Of a DNA stretch of 12,587 nucleotides, positions 7,001-12,587 are shown piece after piece; the first letter of the stretch is position 1, and the number at the start of each line of letters is the position of its first letter. The DNA comes from Acidobacteriota bacterium (lineage in GTDB: Bacteria; Acidobacteriota; Terriglobia; Terriglobales; Acidobacteriaceae), in the NCBI GenBank assembly GCA_028873155.1, contig JAGWML010000067.1, positions 1 to 12,587 of the forward strand, read 5' to 3'. The position numbers were made by a program, and so were the translations under genes. A model generated the notes under the pieces. It was not told the DNA's origin, ran no database searches, and worked only from the letters and a program-made list of their open reading frames with translations.

Positions 7001-8642
7001 GCAGTTGCGAATCCGAATCCAGCGTCAGAATGTAGCGCACATCGTGCAGCGCATCCACCTTGCCCGCCTTAATGGGAAACGCGTCATACTCGCCCATCAG
7101 CAGCTTGTTCAGGTCCAGCAGCTTGCCGCGCTTGCGCTCCCAGCCCATCCACACGCCCTGGCGCCGGTTGTAGGTGCGGTGCCTGTGCAGCAGCATAAAG
7201 CTCCCGTTTTCCACCGCGTCATACTTCGCATTCAGCTCTTCCAGCAGGCGAACCGCAAGCTCCACCAGCGGATGCGAGTCGTTCTCGTGCGGCTTCGTCA
7301 CCGAGTCCGGCAAATCCGTCAGCAGCGCGAAATGCAGGTGCGGATCGTGATTCGCCAGAAAGCGGACCTCCAGGTCCGCCACCAGTCCGCGCACCTGCTC
7401 TTCATTCAGCAACAGCGACGGCACCGCGACCAACGTTGTAAACGCCGCCGGAATGGAGTGGCTGAAGTCCAGCTTGGGCAACGGCTCCGGATCGAACAGC
7501 GCCGTGATGATCGCGTTCACCAGGTCCACCGCGCCCTGCATCGCCGGCAGCGCCAGCAGCACCGCCGCCACCAGCAGGCTGATGTAGCTCGGCGTCCGCG
7601 GCAATAGAGGAAACAGGACCGCCGACATCAGCACCAGCGTAATGAGCATGATCCCGGTGATGAACACATCCTCGGCCTGCGCCCGCATATTCGTGCGCGT
7701 TCTCTCCGTCCACCGCGGGTGGTAACCCACTCTTCGCGCCAGCTCTGAGAAGCCCTTGTCCAGCAGGTAGTAGCCGATGTGGACGCGCCGCTGCTTCATG
7801 CGCGAGTCGCCGGCATTCAGCGCCGCGCACCCGCGCGCCAGGTCCAGCGCAATCCCCGCCACCTGCACTTCTGAGCAGTCCGAGTGCCGCGCGATGTGCG
7901 CCACCCGCCGCCGGTACAGCTCACGGCTCTCGAAGTCCATGTGTTCATACGTGCCCGCCGGGTCCATTCGCAGCGTCGCGTCGAACACAATCAGCGGCTC
8001 AATCACCACCCCCCAGTCCGTGTGGTGCATCGCACGCAGGCTCTTCAGGTGGCCCTGCACCCGTCCGTCATCCGGAGCGCCCGGCGTCTGCAACACGCCC
8101 GGTAACTCCTCCAGAAGAACCTCAAGCTGCGCAAATTTCAAAAATGCCGGCAGTTGCCACAGCTCGCTGACTGTCAGCGGCTCGCTCAACTGGAACCGGC
8201 GCAAAAACTCGCTTAAGGTCTCTGCCGAAAACGCCAGCTCGGCTGTGCGCAGATACAACCGCGCCAGTGCAGCGATCCTTGGTCCAGCCTGTTGCGCCGG
8301 TCGTAAGATCCGAGGAATCCGTCCGGCTTCGCGCGCGCTTTCTTTCAGACACAGAGCGGCCGCGCGCATCAGCCGAAGATTCGACCGCACATCCAGCAGC
8401 ACCGAGCTGCGCCCCTGCGCCTCGCCCTGCTCCGTCACGCCCACGTACGCGCGCGCCACACGCTGCTCCAACGCCATCACAGCTTGACGCGCCGCCTGGA
8501 TGCGGCCCTCGACGCTGTACTTCGTCCTGGGCCGATACACCACGTCCCACGCGCTCGCCTCCTGCACCGCTTCTGCAAAGGGATCCGGGGAAGTCTCTTC
8601 AAAAAGATTGTCGCTATCCGTCATCGACTTTGGTTCGCTCAT
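4083..8642 (-). CDS. Cyclic beta-1,2-glucan synthase-type protein lacking the GH94 half (GT84 + PF10091 domain)
   Basis: The 1519 residues align in order with the N-terminal half of NdvB/ChvB/Cgs. Residues 115-180 carry the family's PLTVSELWQLP block and 286-312 the HIGYYLLDKGFSELARRVGY block. Two membrane segments are near 326-348 and 353-370. A GT84 glycosyltransferase domain (about 400-730) has LDSDSQLP with D542/D544, LFGEGIFTGKGIY (622-634), SHDLIEGAYAR (654-664) and RKHRWVRGDWQ (687-697). Further membrane segments are near 735-775, 797-823, 858-877 and 881-902. A PF10091 domain (about 1240-1455) has SWTGTMFEYLMP with E1309, WGISESG with E1351, and LYEAADY with E1421. In characterised enzymes this central domain performs cyclisation (GH189). 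The protein ends shortly after the MAHHLGMSLLAV and ASELLLEEMP motifs. Canonical enzymes continue there into GH94 modules and reach ~2800 residues. The expected substrate is UDP-glucose, at the inner membrane with catalysis in the cytoplasm. The product form is uncertain. Confidence 0.9.
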   Translation of the reverse strand: MSEPKSMTDSDNLFEETSPDPFAEAVQEASAWDVVYRPRTKYSVEGRIQAARQAVMALEQRVARAYVGVTEQGEAQGRSSVLLDVRSNLRLMRAAALCLKESAREAGRIPRILRPAQQAGPRIAALARLYLRTAELAFSAETLSEFLRRFQLSEPLTVSELWQLPAFLKFAQLEVLLEELPGVLQTPGAPDDGRVQGHLKSLRAMHHTDWGVVIEPLIVFDATLRMDPAGTYEHMDFESRELYRRRVAHIARHSDCSEVQVAGIALDLARGCAALNAGDSRMKQRRVHIGYYLLDKGFSELARRVGYHPRWTERTRTNMRAQAEDVFITGIMLITLVLMSAVLFPLLPRTPSYISLLVAAVLLALPAMQGAVDLVNAIITALFDPEPLPKLDFSHSIPAAFTTLVAVPSLLLNEEQVRGLVADLEVRFLANHDPHLHFALLTDLPDSVTKPHENDSHPLVELAVRLLEELNAKYDAVENGSFMLLHRHRTYNRRQGVWMGWERKRGKLLDLNKLLMGEYDAFPIKAGKVDALHDVRYILTLDSDSQLPHGAAARLAGAMAHPLNQAIIDPKSRTVTAGYGILQPRVGIAVQSASRSRLARMYSGQTGFDIYSRAVSDAYQDLFGEGIFTGKGIYEVATLHAVLDKRFPRNALLSHDLIEGAYARAGLVTDVEVIDDYPSHYSAYSRRKHRWVRGDWQIVQWMFSHVPEESGKRVRNPISDISRWKIFDNLRRSLVDPAMVVLFLAGWLGLPGGPLYWTVVPLAFLLFPVLVQFGFALGRAWASGENGGTAEAFAGLGQSALVVIVNFALLLHQMLLAVDAVVRSLVRRYITGERLLEWETAAQAERSKGKRTPVDRYLMWTPMLALALGALVYFVAPHHRAIYYASPILGLWALSFFVPLWLNKPTRDDKPLKRADAAFLRRHALRIWRYFEHFGTERHNFLIPDNVMEEGFTEAARVSPTNIGLLLNARQAACALGFITAPECVALTQNSLTVIARLAKHRGHLFNWYDTKTLLPLDADPFVSTVDSGNFVASLYTLQAGAHELLKKPLLRPELFAGVRTYWQQMELDESLAVPLRGLVMPASATATQEWIAWLPAAQAVLSAAAAAADEHSETRWWLTEAHKRVTAILILLRDYLPWMLPEYAPIREMLQPAIGEEAESLSFEEIIGFTQALGTRLSRVWSAITAKPTLKALGEQLRAALPVAQANLRALAGRVETIAQQAERLAAETDFAFLADPGRGVLSIGYSVRSQKRHEACYDLLASEARMATFLAVARGELPQQSWFKLGRQHVHAFGRFVLYSWTGTMFEYLMPTLWMHSDAETLLGRTQLACVDAQRAFARTFGIPWGISESGNATRNEHRHYGYHAYGVPQMALSEDATAGPVVSPYSSFLALGVETREALRNLRQMDAAGWVGAFGLYEAADYRASRENPELVREWMAHHLGMSLLAVTNLLESKAVQRWFHANRLVQASELLLEEMPVRRGALHASLEEYTATPASRDWRSVMRWFLHRPVRTQSA

Positions 8643-8654
8643 CGTTGCGCCTCA
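8643..8654 (-). promoter_or_regulatory. Ribosome binding site overlapping the ABC exporter stop codon
   Basis: On the minus strand, GAGG (8653-8650) overlaps the exporter's TGA (8654-8652) and sits seven bases before the synthase ATG (8642-8640). Only nine bases separate stop and start. This arrangement supports co-transcription and translational coupling of exporter and synthase. Confidence 0.75.
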
Positions 8655-10595
8655 ACGGTAACTTGCGGCTTGCATCTCAAACATGGCGGCATATCTCCCG
8701 CCCAAAGCCATCAGTTGTGCATGGCTGCCTTCTTCCACCAGGTGTCCGCCTTCCAGCACCACAATGCGATCGGCCATCCGCACGGTCGAAAATCGGTGCG
8801 AAATCAGCAGCGCCATCTTCCCGTGCGTCAACTCGGCAAAGCGTTCAAACACCTCCAGCTCGCTGCGTGCATCCAGCGACGCCGTCGGCTCATCCAGAAT
8901 CAGCAACTGCGCGTCGCGCAGGTATGCTCGCGCCAGCGCCAGCTTCTGCCACTCGCCGCCAGAGAGATCCACGCCGCCCTCGAAGCGCCGCCCCAGCATC
9001 TGGTCGTAGCCACCTTCGAGCTTCGCCACCACGCCAGCGGCCAGGCTCTTCTCTGCCGCGTACTCAATCTCCTCCAGCGTGTGCGGAACCTCGACGCGCC
9101 CTACCGCGATGTTCTCTCGCGCCGTCATCTCATAGCGCATGAAGTCCTGAAAGATCACGCCAATCGCCGCATGCAGGTCGGCCAGGTCGTACTCGCGCAG
9201 ATCCACGCCATCCAGCAGAATCTGCCCTTCCGTCGGGTCGTAGAGCCGCGTAATCAGCTTCACAATCGTCGTCTTGCCCTGTCCGTTCTCGCCAATCAGC
9301 GCAATGCGCTCGCCCGGCCGCAGCATAAAGTTGAAGTGGCTCAGCACGCGCCGCGTTGTGCCCGGATACGCGAACGACACATTGCGAAACTCAAATCCCC
9401 GTTCAATCGTCTCCGGAATCCTCAGCCCGTTCTCTTTCGATTCCACACGCGGCTTCATGGCAAAGAAGGCCAGCAGATCTGTCAAAAACAGAGCCTGATC
9501 CGCCACTCCGGACGCCGTCGAAAACGCCATCTGAATATTCGCCATCGCCTGCATGATCGCTGTGGTGATCAGCGTCAGATCGCCGATGCTGTATCGCCCC
9601 TGAATCGTCCGCCAGATGCTGTACGCATACGCGCCGTAGTAGCCCAGTTGCCCAAGAATGGCCAGCACGCCGCCCCAGAACAGCCGCCGCCGGTTCAGGC
9701 TCACGTTCTCGTGGTAGATCTGCAGCGAGTGCCCCTCAAACCGCTTCGTCAGATAGTCGCTCAGGTGAAAGAGCTTCAGCTCCTTCGCCGCTTCCTTGCT
9801 GCCGCCCAACTGCCGCAGGTAATCCATCTGCCGCCGCACCGGCGTCTGCTTGAAATTCTTCGCGTACGTCAGAAACGCAAAATGGCTCTCGCCGAGAAAC
9901 GCCGGCACAATCCCCGCCACCAGCAGAAACAGCAGCAGCGGCGAGTACCACATCAGCAGCACTGAAAACGCCATCGCCGTCACCGTCTGCTGGATAAGCC
10001 GCCCCATCTGCTGAATCATTGCCAGCCGGTCCGTCGCCTGAACCCGCGCACGTTCCAGCCTGTCATAGAAGACCGGGTCCTCGTAGACCGTCACATCCAG
10101 CGCCGCCGCCTTGCGCATCACCTCCACGCTCACGTGATGCGTGTAGCGATCGGCCAGCAAGTTGTCGAAGTAGTCCACTGAACGCGACAGGACGCCGATC
10201 AGAACCGCCAGCACACCCTCGCCCGCCACCAGCCACCAGAAGTGCTCCGGCAGCGGCAGATGATGCCCAATCCGGTTCACTCCATCAATGATGAATTTGG
10301 CGATGATGCCAATTCCCATTGGCAAGAATGCGACGAGAATCCGGATCGAGATATTCCAGAACACCACCCACGGCCCCGACTCCCACACAAAGTGCAGCAC
10401 CGGCGGAACATTCTTGAGCGCGCTCAGCCGGTCGCGCCACGCATGGCCCGGCATCCCCGGCTGCTCTGCCGGTTTGCTGCTCATCTTTCCGTTCGATCGG
10501 GAGGCTCTCATGGTCGAGGATTGGGTCCCTTTCGGAAAAGCCGAAAGACGCAGAGGCTCAACGACGCCCTGCGCCTGAATCCTGAACCAAGGCAT
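8652..10595 (-). CDS. ABC exporter with fused transmembrane and ATP-binding domains
   Basis: This is a half-transporter of 647 residues from the first ATG, acting as a dimer in the inner membrane. The membrane domain spans about 68-380, with hydrophobic segments near 76-103, 121-137, 205-233, 307-326 and 340-378. The nucleotide-binding domain (about 400-640) is complete: Walker A GENGQGKT (435-442), Q-loop Q483, signature LSGGE (544-548), Walker B LLILDEP with D568/E569 (564-570), and H-loop H600. It lies 9 bp upstream of the glucan synthase, so it is a candidate for glucan export like NdvA/ChvA/Cgt. The membrane domain does not show a substrate-specific motif, and peptide or lipid exporters of the same type are possible. 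The true start is unclear: residues 1-28 look untranslated, and ATGs at 10511, 10484 and 10454 would give 619, 610 and 600 residues. AAGAG about nine bases before 10595 supports the longest form. Confidence 0.9.
   Translation of the reverse strand: MPWFRIQAQGVVEPLRLSAFPKGTQSSTMRASRSNGKMSSKPAEQPGMPGHAWRDRLSALKNVPPVLHFVWESGPWVVFWNISIRILVAFLPMGIGIIAKFIIDGVNRIGHHLPLPEHFWWLVAGEGVLAVLIGVLSRSVDYFDNLLADRYTHHVSVEVMRKAAALDVTVYEDPVFYDRLERARVQATDRLAMIQQMGRLIQQTVTAMAFSVLLMWYSPLLLFLLVAGIVPAFLGESHFAFLTYAKNFKQTPVRRQMDYLRQLGGSKEAAKELKLFHLSDYLTKRFEGHSLQIYHENVSLNRRRLFWGGVLAILGQLGYYGAYAYSIWRTIQGRYSIGDLTLITTAIMQAMANIQMAFSTASGVADQALFLTDLLAFFAMKPRVESKENGLRIPETIERGFEFRNVSFAYPGTTRRVLSHFNFMLRPGERIALIGENGQGKTTIVKLITRLYDPTEGQILLDGVDLREYDLADLHAAIGVIFQDFMRYEMTARENIAVGRVEVPHTLEEIEYAAEKSLAAGVVAKLEGGYDQMLGRRFEGGVDLSGGEWQKLALARAYLRDAQLLILDEPTASLDARSELEVFERFAELTHGKMALLISHRFSTVRMADRIVVLEGGHLVEEGSHAQLMALGGRYAAMFEMQAASYR
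10529..10547 (-). other. Small inverted repeat at the 5' end of the exporter reading frame
   Basis: CTTTCGG (10529-10535) and CCGAAAG (10541-10547) form a perfect 7-bp stem with a 5-base loop. It falls within codons 17-23 of the longest exporter frame. If translation really starts at 10511 or later, the hairpin would lie in the mRNA leader just upstream of the start. Its presence weakly favours a downstream start. Confidence 0.4.
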
Positions 10596-10740
10596 TGTGG
10601 GCGCTCTCTTGGGAAATGGCGCCTTTGTGGACTACAACGTCGCAACTGCCCTCATTGTATGCCCCTGCGTGCGAAAGAGTTTTCCGAAATTCTAAGTCCC
10701 TGCAGGCAGCGTTTGAGGACTGACCTCTTCCCCGCCCGGT

Positions 10741-12138
10741 TCACACCGCCTGGGGCTTCGGCGCATACGCCTTGAATCCCGCCTGCTCCATGCCCCGCTG
10801 CGCCTCCGGATTCCTCATGAACGTCTCCCACACAAATCCCGTCCGCGCATTCTCCGCCATCAGCATCGTGATGCCCGTATCAATCCCGACCACGTCCGTG
10901 TCATACCACTCCGTCAGCGGATTGAACGCATCCACAAACCCGTACCGGCACCACGCATTCTGGTAGTGGTCATGAATCGTCCGCAGTACGCGCATCGTCG
11001 CCTGCGGCAGAAACGGCAGCGACCCGCCCGCCGCCGCCGGCACAATCGTCCCGTCAATCGGCCCCATCTCCGGCGGTCCGCCCCACACCACATAGCCCTT
11101 CGCGGAGTCCGACGCCGTAATCCCCCACAGCGCGTTGCTGTAATCCGGAAATTGCTCATTCAGCTCCACGCAGAACCGCCGGTGCACATCCGTCGCAATA
11201 ATCGAATTCTGAAAGTAGTCGGCGTACTCGTCCTTCTTGTTCCTGAAGTCAAACCATGCCTGCGAGTACTGGTGCACAAACAGCGGCGCAAACGACCCCA
11301 CATAGCGCAGCCCGTCATATTCAAAGGTCGTGCGCTTCCACGCATGCCACGCCTCCGCCGGCAGCGGGTGCGTCGCCGACCCCAGCCCCAGCAGGTACAT
11401 CATCATCAGCTCGCTGTAGAGATTCCACCGCGCCTGCAGAAACCCCACCTCCGGCGTCCATCCCATCGACAGCACGCCGGTGTCCTCCGAAAGCCACGGC
11501 CACTCCACGCGATCGAAAATGGCTTGCGCCAGTTGCGAAATATCGTGATCCTGAAAGTGCTGCCTGCACATCAGAATCCCGCATAGCAGCATCGCCGTGT
11601 CCACCGACGAGGCCTCCGAGTCCCACACCCGCTCGCCCGTCTTCATGTCCGCAAAGTGAAAGAAGAACCCGCGATGGGTCGGCAGCTTGTGCCAGATGAA
11701 CGAGAGCGCCTGAATCACGCGCAGCCGCGCCTCGGCCCTGCTCACGAACCCGCGCTTCTCGCCGATGCAGATCGCCGTCAGCCCAAAGCCTGTCGACGCA
11801 ATGCTCGCCACCGTGCTCGTATCCTGCGCGCGCACATTGCAGCGGTCCTTGATCAGCCCCGTCTGCGGATGCGCCTGCTCCCAGAAGAAAAGAAAGTTCG
11901 CGTGCTCCAGGTCATTCAGAAACGCATCGTCCTCCGGCTTTAACGCAGAAGGCCGCGGCGGCGGCGCCGGCTTGGTATGCGGCGTTTCACGCTGGCTCTG
12001 CGCCGCGCTCGCCTGCGAAGGCTTCAGCGCCGCAGCCTGCGCCAGCGGCAGCCCCAGCCCCGCCAGCGCCATCCGGCGCAGCAGCGCCCGCCGCGAACTC
12101 CTCCACTCCTCTGCTTCCGGTCTCTCTTCGTCCTGCAT
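10741..12138 (-). CDS. Tat-exported GH144/PF10091 family hydrolase (putative endo-beta-1,2-glucanase)
   Basis: The protein has 465 residues. The N-terminus has a twin-arginine signal: SSRRALL (14-20), RRMALAGLGLPLAQAAAL, and a likely signal peptidase site after ASA near 43-46. A Pro-rich linker (57-63) follows. The mature part is a PF10091 'glycoamylase' (alpha/alpha)6-barrel domain (about 70-455) with FFFHFADMKTGERVWDSEASSVDTAML (158-184; acidic D173, E175, D180), GFLQARWNLYSELMM (E243), ALWGITASDSAKGY (336-349, D344) and YGFVDAFNP (399-407). PF10091 includes GH144, whose characterised members are endo-beta-1,2-glucanases. This function fits the adjacent exporter and beta-1,2-glucan synthase. 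The old 'glucoamylase' label has no support here. Tat export places a folded enzyme in the periplasm. The ATG at 12138 is required to keep the RR motif, but no good Shine-Dalgarno is visible. It is the first gene of the leftward gene set. Confidence 0.87.
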   Translation of the reverse strand: MQDEERPEAEEWRSSRRALLRRMALAGLGLPLAQAAALKPSQASAAQSQRETPHTKPAPPPRPSALKPEDDAFLNDLEHANFLFFWEQAHPQTGLIKDRCNVRAQDTSTVASIASTGFGLTAICIGEKRGFVSRAEARLRVIQALSFIWHKLPTHRGFFFHFADMKTGERVWDSEASSVDTAMLLCGILMCRQHFQDHDISQLAQAIFDRVEWPWLSEDTGVLSMGWTPEVGFLQARWNLYSELMMMYLLGLGSATHPLPAEAWHAWKRTTFEYDGLRYVGSFAPLFVHQYSQAWFDFRNKKDEYADYFQNSIIATDVHRRFCVELNEQFPDYSNALWGITASDSAKGYVVWGGPPEMGPIDGTIVPAAAGGSLPFLPQATMRVLRTIHDHYQNAWCRYGFVDAFNPLTEWYDTDVVGIDTGITMLMAENARTGFVWETFMRNPEAQRGMEQAGFKAYAPKPQAV

Positions 12139-12455
12139 GGATCTGCGTTTTGGCTACCTATATCGACCGCAAAGTCCGGATGCGCGCCCAGCCTCATCGC
12201 CCGCACCGCACACCGACCTGCGCTCCCTGCAGGATATACCCTGCCCGGCAGAGCACCTGTCAGTTCACGCGCTCCTAGCTGACCCAATTACCTGCGAGTA
12301 CCACAGGTCTTTTTCAAGCGGATTTCGCTACAAGCCGCGAGTAGAATTCTGGCAAACTATCACTTGGCGAAGCGGCCTCATCCCACTTTCTTCAATGAAT
12401 GACCTCCCTCTCGGATGGAGTTGCAGCCCGCGTAAACCGAAAAGAGGTAACGCTT
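12139..12455. other. Divergent intergenic region
   Basis: This stretch of 317 bases separates two divergent genes and must hold the promoters of both. The coding-like frames crossing it are extensions of shadow frames. A weak minus-strand promoter candidate is described separately. For the rightward gene only a lone TAGAAT (12342-12347) resembling a -10 was noticed, with no matching -35. No operator-like palindrome related to the TTGTTGCAACAA sites was found. Confidence 0.6.
12233..12263 (-). promoter_or_regulatory. Candidate promoter of the GH144-type gene, weak
   Basis: On the minus strand CTGACA (12263-12258, five of six to TTGACA) is followed after 19 bases by TATATC (12238-12233, four of six). 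The spacer is longer than ideal. It would start transcription about 90 bases before the ATG at 12138. Confidence 0.28.
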
Positions 12456-12587
12456 GTGACGATTCATGCCCCACTTGGAGCGCAGGTCAAGACGCCGCCT
12501 CCTGACGCTTCGGTTTTTGAATATCCCGCTTCGTTGCGGATTATGATGCTGGTCGTCACCCTTCTCTGCGTCGGCTTTATTACATTT
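12456..12587 (+). CDS. Start of an unidentified membrane protein, cut by the window end
   Basis: A GTG at 12456 opens a frame that stays open for 44 codons to the last base. AAAGAGGT (12441-12448) lies seven bases upstream, a good ribosome binding site. The visible part has a hydrophilic, Pro-rich N-terminus of about 28 residues (MTIHAPLGAQVKTPPP...), then a hydrophobic run IMMLVVTLLCVGFITF (residues 29-44) that looks like a first membrane segment. The family cannot be named from this fragment. It is divergent from the glucan gene set, so a shared role is possible but not shown. An internal stop-free frame of this length could be chance in GC-rich DNA. The RBS and the hydrophobic run argue against that. 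Confidence 0.6.
   Translation, partial: MTIHAPLGAQVKTPPPDASVFEYPASLRIMMLVVTLLCVGFITF

Noticed and set aside
6528..7607. 359-codon open frame on the plus strand
   Set aside because: It is antisense to the GT84 domain, with Arg/Gln/His-rich composition and no family features.
8484..9965. 493-codon open frame on the plus strand
   Set aside because: It is antisense to both the exporter and the synthase start, and its composition is typical of reverse reading of GC-rich genes.
10654..10682. TACAAT on the minus strand as an exporter promoter
   Set aside because: The -10 match is good, but no -35 with acceptable spacing exists (AAACTC at 17 bases). Kept only as a possibility in the exporter-start finding.
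10741..12138. True glucoamylase (starch) function for the PF10091 protein
   Set aside because: The family label is historical. Characterised GH144 members act on beta-1,2-glucan and the neighbours fit that better.

Overview
The window is GC-rich bacterial chromosome. The gene content resembles soil Acidobacteria of the Terriglobales type (Acidobacterium, Granulicella, Edaphobacter, Terriglobus). That assignment is an inference from gene families and base composition, because there is no rRNA or other phylogenetic marker in the window. No tRNA, rRNA, CRISPR array, insertion sequence or phage gene was found.

Layout, left half (+ strand). Positions 1-392 contain no convincing gene but hold three successive inverted repeats (217-327). 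They lead into a class III PLP aminotransferase (393-1787), which is closed by a strong intrinsic terminator (1806-1845). A YraN/UPF0102 nuclease-fold protein follows (1887-2378). Next come a cytosolic YceI-family protein (2489-3031, GTG start) and a pirin (3134-4039, GTG start). Each of these last two has its own copy of the same palindromic operator (core TTGTTGCAACAA), placed identically over a -10-like hexamer, so they look like a small co-regulated stress regulon. Pirin converges on the next block across 43 bp that contain a hairpin.

Layout, right half (- strand, transcribed right to left). Three genes run in one direction: a Tat-exported GH144/PF10091 hydrolase (12138-10741), an ABC exporter with fused membrane and ATPase domains (10595-8652), and a 1519-residue cyclic beta-1,2-glucan synthase-type protein (8642-4083). 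The synthase start lies 9 bp after the exporter stop, and its ribosome binding site overlaps that stop, so these two are translationally linked. A divergent gene, cut by the window end, begins at 12456 (GTG, good RBS, one visible membrane segment).

The right half is the most interesting part. It can be read as a beta-1,2-glucan locus: synthesis at the inner membrane (GT84 plus a cyclisation-type PF10091 domain), export (ABC protein), and extracytoplasmic cutting (GH144-like enzyme). The synthase stops cleanly after the PF10091 domain. It lacks the whole C-terminal GH94 phosphorylase-like half found in Agrobacterium, Rhizobium and Brucella enzymes of about 2800 residues, so chain-length control and product form may differ. 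The role of the ABC protein as glucan exporter rests on position, not on a specific sequence signature.
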